This document shows, piece after piece, positions 1-5,536 of a DNA stretch of 6,041 nt. Position 1 is the first letter of the stretch; each line of letters begins with the position of its first letter. The position numbers and the translations under genes are program-made. The notes below the pieces were generated by a model, which did not search any database, was not told the DNA's origin, and saw nothing but the letters and a program-made list of their open reading frames with translations. The DNA comes from Actinoplanes liguriensis (lineage in GTDB: Bacteria; Actinomycetota; Actinomycetes; Mycobacteriales; Micromonosporaceae): the NCBI GenBank assembly GCA_000715855.1, contig KL571392.1, positions 63,962 through 70,002 on the forward strand. The letters are read 5' to 3'.

Positions 1-189
1 CCCCTCGTCCATGCCGGTCACGGCGTCCATCGGCAGCAGCGTGGCGCCGGCCGCCTCGATCGCGGCGCGGAATGACCGTCCGCCGTACCAGTAGACCCGG
101 TGGCCCCCGCCCCTCAGGGCCCGGGCGACCGGCGTCATCGCGCTGACATGGGCGGCGGTGGGCATCGTCGCCAGCAGATACGTGAACAT
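1..189 (-). CDS. MGT/YjiC-type glycosyltransferase, N-terminal fragment (cut by window edge)
   Basis: Only the first 63 codons are inside the window. They read MFTYLLATMPTAAHVSAM, then a GHRVYWYGG segment and AAIEAAGATLLPM. This is the first beta-strand, loop and helix of a GT-B fold of the GT1/MGT type, which usually starts with a T-x-P-x-x-GHV-x-P pattern. His14 sits where the catalytic base of GT1 enzymes lies, but the usual Gly before it is Ala here. Such enzymes move a sugar from a nucleotide donor to small hydrophobic molecules; known members act on macrolides, rifamycins, flavonoids and polyketides. The acceptor cannot be predicted from this piece. It lies 55 bp downstream of the TetR gene on the same strand, so co-transcription is likely. 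No clear ribosome site precedes ATG 189; in-frame GTG (210) and TTG (231) are alternatives. The family call is fairly safe, the function is not. Confidence 0.75.
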   Translation of the reverse strand, partial: MFTYLLATMPTAAHVSAMTPVARALRGGGHRVYWYGGRSFRAAIEAAGATLLPMDAVTGMDEG

Positions 190-244
190 CGGCGACGAGT
201 GTCGCGCCACCGGATTGACGGCGACTTGCAACCCGCTGCGCTCG

Positions 245-859
245 TCAGTGCAGCGACAGGCCCTCGCGGAGCTGCGCGAAGGCCCGGTCCGCCGCCTCGG
301 CCGCGATCGGGTGCAGCGCCCGCGCCGACTCCCCGGCCGTCAGCCGGCGCCAGTTCTCCCTGGCCAGGACCCGTTGGACGGCCAGGATCTGCGCGGCGGC
401 CAGGCGTGCGGTGAGCGGGTCCGCCGAGGCCGGGGTCAGCGCCTCGGCCAGGCTCTCCTCGTCGCGAACCTGATAGTCGTGCACCCGCGTGGCCAGGCTC
501 GGCGTCGAGAACACGAGATCATGAAAGGCCAGGACCTCCGGTACGTCGTTGAGCCCGGTCACCGGGTCGCGGGCGTCCAGGCGGGCGCGGAAGTGCTTGT
601 GCAGCGCGTCGACCGGTGACTCGCCGGCGGCGCGGGCGGCGACGACGCGGGCCGGCTCGCCGGAGTGATCCGCGATCCGGTGCAGGACCAGGTCCTCCTT
701 GGACGGGAAGTACCGGAACAGGGTGGGCTTGGAGATCTCCGCCGCGGCGGCCACATCGTTCACGGACACGCGGTCGAAGCCCTGCTCGAGGAACATCGCG
801 ATGGCGATCTCGGACACCGCGTCGAACGTCCGTTGCTTCTTCAACTCGCGCAGGCCCAC
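245..859 (-). CDS. TetR/AcrR-family transcriptional regulator
   Basis: This 204-residue protein has the normal TetR length. Residues about 10-57 form the DNA-binding domain, with the helix-turn-helix at 33-52 (VNDVAAAAEISKPTLFRYF) followed by the hallmark P-S-K-E-D-L. The C-terminal ligand domain (about 65-204) is helical and poorly conserved; the segment 150-185 with QILAVQRVLARENW resembles the MftR-like C-terminal type, which is a guess from memory. It is expected to act as a dimeric repressor released by a small molecule. The GTG at 859 is the only good start: the protein begins right before the TetR domain, and a TAGGGT box ends 6 bp upstream, so the mRNA may be leaderless. The perfect palindrome at 887-901 lies over the expected -35 region, which suggests autorepression. 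Downstream comes a glycosyltransferase gene; divergently lies a HelD-type ATPase gene. Either or both may be targets. Confidence 0.95.
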   Translation of the reverse strand: MGLRELKKQRTFDAVSEIAIAMFLEQGFDRVSVNDVAAAAEISKPTLFRYFPSKEDLVLHRIADHSGEPARVVAARAAGESPVDALHKHFRARLDARDPVTGLNDVPEVLAFHDLVFSTPSLATRVHDYQVRDEESLAEALTPASADPLTARLAAAQILAVQRVLARENWRRLTAGESARALHPIAAEAADRAFAQLREGLSLH

Positions 860-865
860 GCCGGG

Positions 866-871
866 ACCCTA
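866..871 (-). promoter_or_regulatory. Candidate -10 box of the TetR gene (leaderless)
   Basis: Read on the minus strand the hexamer is TAGGGT, which fits the actinobacterial -10 pattern TAnnnT. Six bases separate it from the GTG at 859, so transcription would start at or next to the start codon. No ribosome-binding sequence is visible upstream of the GTG, which fits leaderless translation. No good -35 hexamer is visible; the operator-like palindrome occupies that place. Confidence 0.45.
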
Positions 872-886
872 TCACCCGGTTAGATT

Positions 887-901
887 CGTTACCGAGTAAC
901 G
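887..901. promoter_or_regulatory. Perfect 15-bp palindrome, probable TetR operator
   Basis: CGTTAC-CGA-GTAACG has two perfect 6-bp arms around a 3-bp centre. It lies in the gap between the divergent TetR and HelD-type genes, centred 35 bp upstream of the TetR start codon and just upstream of a possible helicase -10 box. Part of the site recurs 17 bp further on (ACCGAGT at 891-897 and 908-914), which could be a degraded second half-site. Size, symmetry and position suit a TetR dimer site. That the neighbouring regulator binds it is inference. Confidence 0.65.
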
Positions 902-919
902 TTTATGACCGAGTTGCGA

Positions 920-925
920 TATGGT
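920..925 (+). promoter_or_regulatory. Candidate -10 box of the HelD-family gene
   Basis: TATGGT fits the TAnnnT pattern, and its 17-bp-distant -35 position (897-902) would overlap the palindrome at 887-901, where a bound repressor would block polymerase. Transcription would begin near 932, leaving about 30 bases of leader before the ATG at 962. No convincing -35 hexamer is present, so this is a weak call based on one hexamer and its position. Confidence 0.35.
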
Positions 926-961
926 CGGCCCGCCACGCCGTACGCCGAATGGGGTTTTGTC

Positions 962-2950
962 ATGGATCTGGATGCCGAGCTCGCCTTTCTGAAACGTGTT
1001 CACGCAGCTCAGGCCTGGATGCTCGACCACGCGCGGATGCGTGTCGCGACCGGGGCGGCGGTCGCCGGCGATCGCTACACCGCGGAGACGCTCGGGCGGA
1101 TGCTGAAGAGCTACGTCAAGGAGCTCGCCGAGGAACCCGACGGAGCGCCCTATTTCGGGCGGCTGAGCTTCGACGACACCGCGGCCGCGGGTGATCATCA
1201 AGGCCAGCGCTACCACATCGGACGACGGCGGATCACCGAGGAGCAGGGCCCGCCGCTGGTGATCGACTGGCGCGCGCCCGTCTCGTCGCTGTTCTACCGC
1301 GCCAGTGCGAGCGACAGGCACGGGGTCGCGGTGCGCCGGCGCTACGGCTGGACCCATCGCCCGCCGATCCGCCTGACCGGTTTCGAGGATGAGCACCTCG
1401 ACCTCGGCGAGGAGTCCGGCACGTCCAGCCGCCTGCTCGCCGAGGAGATCGAACGCCCGCGCGTCGGCCCGATGCGGGACATCGTGGCGACCATCCAGCC
1501 CGAGCAGGACGAGCTCGTCCGGGCCGATCTTGATCAGTCACTGTGCGTGCAGGGCGCGCCCGGGACCGGGAAGACCGCGGTCGGTCTGCACCGGGCGGCG
1601 TACCTGCTCTACGCCCACCGCAGGCAGCTCAAACGCACCGGCGTCCTGGTCGTCGGCCCGAATCCGGAGTTCCTGCGCTACATCGCCGCGGTCCTGCCCG
1701 CGCTCGGCGAGGTCGACGTCCAGCAGCGCACCCTCGAGGGATTGCTCTCCGAACAGGCGCCCGTCGCGACCGACAGTGACGAGGCGGCCCGCCTCAAGCA
1801 CGACGCCCGGCTCGCCGAGGTCATCCGGCGCGCGCTGAACAGCCTGATCAGCGAGCCGGACGACGGCATCGTCGTCGCCGACGGATCGTTCCGGCTGCGA
1901 GTCCCGGTCACCGCCTTACGGCGGGAGATCCTTCAGATCAAGAACGAGAACTTGCCGTACGGCGTGGGCCGCGACCGATTCCGCACGCGCATCGTCGCGC
2001 TGCTGCAGCGCCAGTTGGAGTACCACGGCGAGTCACCGAACCGGAAGTGGCTCGACCGGACCGGTCGCGCCCGCCCCGTGACCGGGACGCTCGACGCCTG
2101 CTGGCCGAAGGTCCGCCCCGAGGAACTGCTCACGAGCCTGCTCGGCGACGCGTCGTTCCTCAGCCGCGCCGCCGCGGGCATCCTGACCGATGCCGAGCAG
2201 TCGGCGCTGCTCTGGGCCAGGCCGCCCCGCAGCTTCAAGAGCGCGAAATGGTCGGCCGCCGACCTCGTGCTGCTCGACGAGATCGCCGGCGCGATCCACC
2301 ATCCCGACGGGTTCGGGCACATCGTCGTCGACGAGGCACAGGACCTGTCGCCGATGCAGTGCCGGGCGCTCGCACGGCGCAGCCGGCACGGGTCGCTGAC
2401 CGTGCTCGGCGACCTGGCGCAGGGCACGAGCGCGTGGGCCGCCGACGACTGGCGGGAGCAGCTGGCGCACCTCGGGAAGCCGGACGCCCCGGTCACGGCG
2501 CTGACGCTCGGGTTCCGGGTTCCGGCGGTCGTCCTGTCGTACGCCAATCGGCTCTTGCCTGACCTGCGGGTCCGGGTGCCCGCGGCACGATCGGTGCGCT
2601 CCGACGGCGAGCTCCAGGTCCGTGCGGTCCCGGACCTGGCGACGGCCGTTTCCGATCACGTCGCGGCGGCGCTGGAACGGGAGGGCTCGATCGCCGTGAT
2701 CGCGGCGGACGAGCACGTCGCGGACTTCGCGGCGCTCGCCGGCGACCGGGTCACCGTGCTGCCCGCCACGCTGGCCAAGGGCCTGGAGTTCGACCACGTC
2801 GTCGTCGTCGAGCCGGACCGGATCGTCGCCGCCGAGCCACGCGGCCTGAACCGCCTCTACGTCGTGCTCACCCGCGCGGTCTCCCGCCTGGACGTGCTGC
2901 ACACCGCCGGCGTCAGCCCATCCCGAGCCGCTGGTGATCGACCTCGATGA
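962..2950 (+). CDS. helD: HelD-family RNA polymerase-associated SF1 ATPase (UvrD/Rep-like helicase fold)
   Basis: The 662-residue protein carries the full set of superfamily-1 motifs: IQPEQD (178-183), Walker A GAPGTGKT (198-205, Lys204), Walker B VVDEAQD (455-461), LGDLAQGTSAW (482-492), LTLGFRVP (514-521), LAKGLEFDHVVVVEP (604-618) and LYVVLTRA (632-639, Arg638). Upstream lie the HelD marks FGRLSF (65-70) and LVIDWRAPVSSLFYR (99-113). About 250 residues separate Walker A and B, the usual place of the HelD-specific insertion. HelD proteins use ATP to remove or recycle RNA polymerase from DNA; the HelR branch also displaces rifamycins. The N-terminal arm is only two short helices (about 3-60), shorter than in Bacillus subtilis HelD. 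An ATG at 905 in the same frame would add 19 residues. I prefer 962 because those residues look unconserved, are less G+C-rich at third positions and cover a promoter-like box. Neither start has a strong ribosome site (GGGG at 951-954). The gene symbol is family-level; HelR identity is not shown. Confidence 0.9.
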   Translation: MDLDAELAFLKRVHAAQAWMLDHARMRVATGAAVAGDRYTAETLGRMLKSYVKELAEEPDGAPYFGRLSFDDTAAAGDHQGQRYHIGRRRITEEQGPPLVIDWRAPVSSLFYRASASDRHGVAVRRRYGWTHRPPIRLTGFEDEHLDLGEESGTSSRLLAEEIERPRVGPMRDIVATIQPEQDELVRADLDQSLCVQGAPGTGKTAVGLHRAAYLLYAHRRQLKRTGVLVVGPNPEFLRYIAAVLPALGEVDVQQRTLEGLLSEQAPVATDSDEAARLKHDARLAEVIRRALNSLISEPDDGIVVADGSFRLRVPVTALRREILQIKNENLPYGVGRDRFRTRIVALLQRQLEYHGESPNRKWLDRTGRARPVTGTLDACWPKVRPEELLTSLLGDASFLSRAAAGILTDAEQSALLWARPPRSFKSAKWSAADLVLLDEIAGAIHHPDGFGHIVVDEAQDLSPMQCRALARRSRHGSLTVLGDLAQGTSAWAADDWREQLAHLGKPDAPVTALTLGFRVPAVVLSYANRLLPDLRVRVPAARSVRSDGELQVRAVPDLATAVSDHVAAALEREGSIAVIAADEHVADFAALAGDRVTVLPATLAKGLEFDHVVVVEPDRIVAAEPRGLNRLYVVLTRAVSRLDVLHTAGVSPSRAAGDRPR

Positions 2951-3299
2951 GCGCGACGACCCGCTCCTGGTCACGCGGGTAGGGCCCGCCGATGTACTTC
3001 GTCGCGATCCGGTCGACGATCTCCCAGCCCGCGTCCCCGGCGACCCACTCGGCGACGTGGCCGCGAAGGATCACCGGCTGGAACGGGTTCTCCGGCGGGG
3101 TGAGGGAGATCGCCACCCGCGGATCCCGCCGCAGGTTGCGCGCCTTGCGTGACTCCGGCCCGGTCAGGAACGCGAGACGGTCACCGTGCGTGCCGATCCA
3201 GACCGGCACGGAGTGCGGCGACCCGTCGGGCAGCACGGTCGCCAGATGCGCGGTCACCGGCCCGTCGAGGACCGCGCGAATGTCGTCGTCGATGCTCAT
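2913..3299 (-). CDS. PPOX-class F420/FMN-dependent oxidoreductase family protein (Rv1155-like)
   Basis: This 128-residue protein is a single split-barrel domain of the pyridoxamine-phosphate-oxidase fold and of normal length for the small actinobacterial class. The pattern AHLATVLPDGSPHSVPVW (17-34) forms the first strands. ESRKARNLRRDPRVAISL (49-66) is the family's cofactor-phosphate-binding signature. TKYIGGPYPRD (100-110) is the conserved tail motif. Close relatives bind F420 or FMN and reduce assorted small molecules; true pyridoxine-phosphate oxidase activity is unlikely. A near-perfect ribosome site fixes the ATG at 3299. It follows the alcohol dehydrogenase gene by 47 bp on the same strand, so the two probably share an mRNA. 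Its last 12 codons and stop overlap the 3' end of the convergent HelD-type gene by 38 bp. The substrate is unknown, and F420 versus FMN cannot be decided by eye. Confidence 0.88.
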   Translation of the reverse strand: MSIDDDIRAVLDGPVTAHLATVLPDGSPHSVPVWIGTHGDRLAFLTGPESRKARNLRRDPRVAISLTPPENPFQPVILRGHVAEWVAGDAGWEIVDRIATKYIGGPYPRDQERVVALIEVDHQRLGMG

Positions 3300-3302
3300 C
3301 GT

Positions 3303-3310
3303 TCCTCCTT
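3303..3310 (-). promoter_or_regulatory. Strong ribosome-binding site of the PPOX gene
   Basis: On the minus strand AAGGAGGA precedes ACG and the ATG at 3299. It is close to a perfect complement of the 16S rRNA tail and settles the start. It lies in the 47-bp gap after the dehydrogenase gene, so the second gene of the operon can be translated strongly on its own. Confidence 0.85.
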
Positions 3311-3346
3311 ACACCGCGGGCGTCCGTGCTGTCAGGCCGCATCCGC

Positions 3347-4342
3347 TCACCGGCGGGGATCGGCGTGGAACTTGGGACCGGGGCCGGCGCCCGGTGGACG
3401 TTCGCCGGCCAGGACGTCGACGATCTCCTCCAGGCTGATGGTGGCCGCGACGAGCGGGCGGGGGTCGGCGTCCTTCTCCGCGTACGCCGTGATCGCGCCG
3501 GCCAGCCCCGCCGACGCTCCGAGGATGCCGACGGTCGTCACGTCCTTGAGCACGATGTCGCGCGTGTCGACCATGCTCGGCGCCCCCGAGAGACCGATAT
3601 AGACCACCGTGCGGCCGGGCTCGACCAGGTCCACCGCGAGCCCCGGCATGACCGCCGCGTTGGTCGCGTCGACGACCCCGTCCCAGGCCAGGTCCGGCAG
3701 GGTGTCGCGGGTCCAGACCGGCGCCTCGGCGAGCGGCTCCGGGGTGAGCCCGAGCAGGTGCACCTCGGCGCCCGTCGCCCGGCCGAACATGGCCGCGAGC
3801 AGGCCGATCGTGCCCGTCCCCAGGATCAGCAGCCGCTCGCCGGCCGCCACGTCCGCGGCCCGGACCGCCCGCAGCGCGTTCCCGCCCGGCTCGACCAGCG
3901 CGCCCAAGGTCGCGTCCACCGAGTCGGGCAGCGCGTGCAGGTACGCCGCGGGGAACGCCAGCCGCTCCGCCAGCGCGCCCGGCAACCCGTCGCGGCAGCC
4001 CAGCTCGTGCCGGGTGGGACAGACGTGGTGCCGGCCGGCGCGGCAGCGCACGCACTCGCCGCAGCCGATCATCGTGTCGCCGGTGACCCGCCGCCCTAGC
4101 CAGCCGCCGTCGACGCCGGGACCGGTGGCGATCACCGTGCCGGACCACTCGTGCCCGGGCCGCAGCGGATAGGAGGCCGCGCCGGTGTGCAGGTAGCTCA
4201 TCTCGCCGGTGAACAGCTCGACATCGGTGCCGCACACGCCGACCCGCTCGACCTCGACGATCACCTGCCCGGGACCGGCCCGGGGATCCGGCACGTCCCG
4301 GACCTCGGCCCGGCCGGGCCCGGTGAAGACGAGCGCGCGCAT
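3347..4342 (-). CDS. Zinc-dependent medium-chain alcohol/polyol dehydrogenase
   Basis: The 331-residue protein is a medium-chain dehydrogenase. The catalytic-zinc set is visible: Cys37 in GVCGTD, His64-Glu65 in GHEW, and Glu151 in the VEPGGNALRA segment. Four structural-zinc cysteines sit at 94, 97, 100 and 108. The Rossmann loop is LGTGTIG (174-180). It should oxidise an alcohol, sugar or polyol to the carbonyl with NAD(P)+ in the cytoplasm. The layout is that of the sorbitol/threonine dehydrogenase-like group, but the substrate cannot be named. After the second Rossmann strand (about residues 197-210) the chain runs GLTPEPLAEAPVW, where relatives I recall have some 8-10 more residues; an in-frame deletion is possible and may affect cofactor choice. 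GGAGG six bases before ATG 4342 supports the start. It leads a two-gene leftward operon with the PPOX gene and is divergent from galM across 48 bp. Confidence 0.92.
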   Translation of the reverse strand: MRALVFTGPGRAEVRDVPDPRAGPGQVIVEVERVGVCGTDVELFTGEMSYLHTGAASYPLRPGHEWSGTVIATGPGVDGGWLGRRVTGDTMIGCGECVRCRAGRHHVCPTRHELGCRDGLPGALAERLAFPAAYLHALPDSVDATLGALVEPGGNALRAVRAADVAAGERLLILGTGTIGLLAAMFGRATGAEVHLLGLTPEPLAEAPVWTRDTLPDLAWDGVVDATNAAVMPGLAVDLVEPGRTVVYIGLSGAPSMVDTRDIVLKDVTTVGILGASAGLAGAITAYAEKDADPRPLVAATISLEEIVDVLAGERPPGAGPGPKFHADPRR

Positions 4343-4348
4343 AGTGGG

Positions 4349-4353
4349 CCTCC
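4349..4353 (-). promoter_or_regulatory. Ribosome-binding site of the zinc dehydrogenase gene
   Basis: GGAGG on the minus strand lies six bases before the ATG at 4342. It settles the start of the dehydrogenase and shows that this mRNA has a leader, unlike the facing galM transcript. Confidence 0.8.
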
Positions 4354-4354
4354 G

Positions 4355-4384
4355 TTGTCAGCGATCAGCACACCAGCGTAGAAC
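4355..4384 (+). promoter_or_regulatory. Candidate galM promoter (leaderless)
   Basis: TTGTCA (4355-4360, five of six to TTGACA) and TAGAAC (4379-4384) are separated by 18 bp. Six bases then lead to the ATG at 4391, so transcription would start on the A of the start codon. Upstream of that ATG there is only a weak GAGA, which fits a leaderless mRNA. The box spacing is good; the -10 misses the usual final T. Confidence 0.5.
4375..4380 (-). promoter_or_regulatory. Weak candidate -10 box of the dehydrogenase operon
   Basis: Minus-strand TACGCT fits TAnnnT and would give a leader of about 26 bases, long enough to hold the GGAGG site. No recognisable -35 lies 16-19 bp upstream. The box overlaps the proposed galM -10 by two bases. 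It is offered because the operon needs a promoter and the gap is only 48 bp, not because the match is strong. Confidence 0.25.
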
Positions 4385-4390
4385 GAGATC

Positions 4391-5434
4391 ATGACGAGTA
4401 TCGACAGCACTCCGTTCGGCGCACTGGCCGACGGCACCGTGATCGAGAAGTGGACGCTGACCAACACGAGCGGGGCGTCGGTGTCGATCCTCACCTGGGG
4501 CGCGACGATCCAGTCCGTGGTGGTGCCGGACCGGGACGGCGTCCTGGGCAACGTGACGCTCGGCTTCGCGGACCTCGCCGGTTACACCGACCCGGCGAAC
4601 CCGTACTTCGGCTCGACCATCGGGCGCTACGGCAACCGCATCGCGAACGGGACGTTCACGCTCGACGGGCAGGAGCACAAGCTGACCCGCAACGAGGGCC
4701 AGACGACCCTGCACGGCGGTGTCCACGGTTTCGACAAGCGCGTCTGGGCGGCAGAGGCGACGGCTGACGGCGTACGGCTGAATTATGTCTCTCCTGATGG
4801 TGAGGAAGGCTTCCCCGGGACCGTCGTGACGGCGGTGACGTTCACCTTCGACGACGGGAACCGGCTGCGGATCGACTACCGGGCGACCACCGACCAGGCG
4901 ACCGTGCTGAGCCTGACCAATCACGCCTACTGGAACCTGGCGGGGGAGGGGAGCGGCACGATCAACGAGCACCTGCTGCGGATCGACGCCGGCCACTACA
5001 CCCCGGTCGACGCCACGCTGATCCCGACCGGTGAGCTGGCGCCGGTGGACGGCACCCCGTTCGACTTCCGGACGGTCCACGCCATCGGCGAGCGCCTGCG
5101 CGACGATGATCCCCAGCTGGGCTTCGGGCTGGGGTACGACCACAACTACGTCCTGTCGGGCCCGGAGGCGGCCGTGGTGGAGGACCCGCGGACCGGGCGG
5201 CGGCTCACCATCGAGACCACCGAGCCGGGCCTGCAGTTCTACTCCGGCAACTTCCTCGACGGGAAGCTGCGCGGGACGTCCGGGCGTCAGTACCGGCAGG
5301 GGGATGCGTTCGCGTTGGAGACCCAGCACTTCCCGGACAGCCCCAACCAGCCGGACTTCCCGTCGACGGTGCTGCGGCCCGGTGAGACCTATACGTCCAG
5401 TACCGTCCACACGTTCTCGATCGCCGCTTCCTAG
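4391..5434 (+). CDS. galM: Aldose 1-epimerase (galactose mutarotase)
   Basis: The 347-residue protein is a full-length GalM that interconverts alpha and beta anomers of hexoses such as galactose and glucose. Family marks in order: GRYGNRIANG (78-87, substrate Arg79 region), LHGG with His108, NHAYWNL (177-183) with His178 as the expected catalytic acid, YDHNYVL (249-255) with substrate-binding Asp250, and ALETQHFPDSPNQ (308-320) with Glu310 as the expected catalytic base. No signal peptide is present, so it is cytoplasmic. The ATG at 4391 lies six bases past a -10-like box, so the mRNA may lack a leader. It is divergent from a zinc dehydrogenase operon and followed by an XRE regulator gene on the same strand. 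No galK, galT or galE is in view, so a Leloir role cannot be shown. The stop codon lies within the first unit of the repeat array that follows. Confidence 0.96.
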   Translation: MTSIDSTPFGALADGTVIEKWTLTNTSGASVSILTWGATIQSVVVPDRDGVLGNVTLGFADLAGYTDPANPYFGSTIGRYGNRIANGTFTLDGQEHKLTRNEGQTTLHGGVHGFDKRVWAAEATADGVRLNYVSPDGEEGFPGTVVTAVTFTFDDGNRLRIDYRATTDQATVLSLTNHAYWNLAGEGSGTINEHLLRIDAGHYTPVDATLIPTGELAPVDGTPFDFRTVHAIGERLRDDDPQLGFGLGYDHNYVLSGPEAAVVEDPRTGRRLTIETTEPGLQFYSGNFLDGKLRGTSGRQYRQGDAFALETQHFPDSPNQPDFPSTVLRPGETYTSSTVHTFSIAAS

Positions 5435-5452
5435 GAGTTCCGGGTCCTAGGA
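5429..5452 (+). terminator. Possible hairpin over the galM stop codon
   Basis: Two copies of the self-complementary octamer TCCTAGGA (5429-5436, 5445-5452) can pair as an 8-bp stem around the loop GTTCCGGG. No T-run follows. It may slow or end galM transcription, but it is also simply what tandem palindromic repeats produce. Confidence 0.35.
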
Positions 5453-5478
5453 GCGCCGCATCCTAAGAGCGCCCCTCT

Positions 5479-5502
5479 TCCTGGGAGCGCCTCTCCCTAG
5501 GA
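5479..5502 (+). terminator. Possible factor-independent terminator after galM
   Basis: TCCTGGGAG (5479-5487) pairs with CTCCC-T-AGGA (5493-5502) with a single bulged T (5498) and a 5-base loop CGCCT, a nine-pair stem. It lies 45 bp past the galM stop and 35 bp before the next proposed promoter. There is no T-tract, as is common for actinobacterial terminators. Confidence 0.45.
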
Positions 5503-5536
5503 TCGACAGGACCAGGCAGATCGAGCGGCGGCGGCA

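Larger units (their letters stand above)
5429..5510. repeat. Five tandem 16-18-bp repeats with TCCTAGGA core
   Basis: Unit starts are 5429, 5445, 5461, 5479 and 5495, giving lengths 16, 16, 18, 16, 16. Heads read TCCTAGGAGTTCC, TCCTAGGAGCGCC, TCCTAAGAGCGCC, TCCTGGGAGCGCC and CCCTAGGATCGAC, so the consensus is TCCTRRGAGCGCC with variable 3-5-base tails. The core TCCTAGGA is its own reverse complement and is intact in units 1 and 2. Unit 1 contains the galM stop codon. A degraded continuation is possible: GATCGA recurs at 5501 and 5519, 18 bp apart. The array ends about 26 bp before the proposed promoter box of the XRE regulator gene. It may be an operator cluster, a stack of terminator-like hairpins, or a slippage product. 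Confidence 0.85.

Noticed and set aside
190..244. Extra N-terminal codons or a small gene between the TetR and glycosyltransferase genes
   Set aside because: GTG and TTG codons are in frame, but none has a ribosome site, and the glycosyltransferase fold begins right after ATG 189.
860..961. Rifamycin-associated element upstream of the HelD-type gene
   Set aside because: The only strong palindrome here is CGTTACCGAGTAACG, which does not resemble the G/C-rich element I recall from rifamycin-inducible genes; it fits a TetR site better.
962..2950. True DNA-repair helicase (UvrD, PcrA or RecB)
   Set aside because: The FGRLSF and IDWRAPVSSLFYR segments before Walker A and the long insertion between Walker A and B are HelD features, absent from UvrD/PcrA.
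2033..2974. Open frame of 313 codons on the minus strand across the helicase
   Set aside because: Low-complexity Arg/Gly/Val composition, antisense to conserved SF1 motifs; shadow frame.
2951..2990. Bidirectional terminator between the helicase and PPOX genes
   Set aside because: The coding regions overlap and no convincing stem-loop with a T-run is visible around the stops.
2913..3299. Biosynthetic pyridoxine-phosphate oxidase (PdxH)
   Set aside because: At 128 residues it is much shorter than PdxH and lacks its C-terminal part; it matches the small PPOX-class proteins.
3149..4099. Long open frame of 316 codons on the plus strand across the dehydrogenase gene
   Set aside because: Its translation is rich in Arg, Gly and Pro with no recognisable motif, and it lies antisense to a clear zinc dehydrogenase; it is a G+C-rich shadow frame.
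4358..5410. Open frame of 350 codons on the minus strand across galM
   Set aside because: It has no family features and fully overlaps a complete aldose epimerase with all catalytic residues; shadow frame.
5429..5510. CRISPR array
   Set aside because: The period is only 16-18 bp with no room for spacers between repeats, and the repeats themselves diverge.
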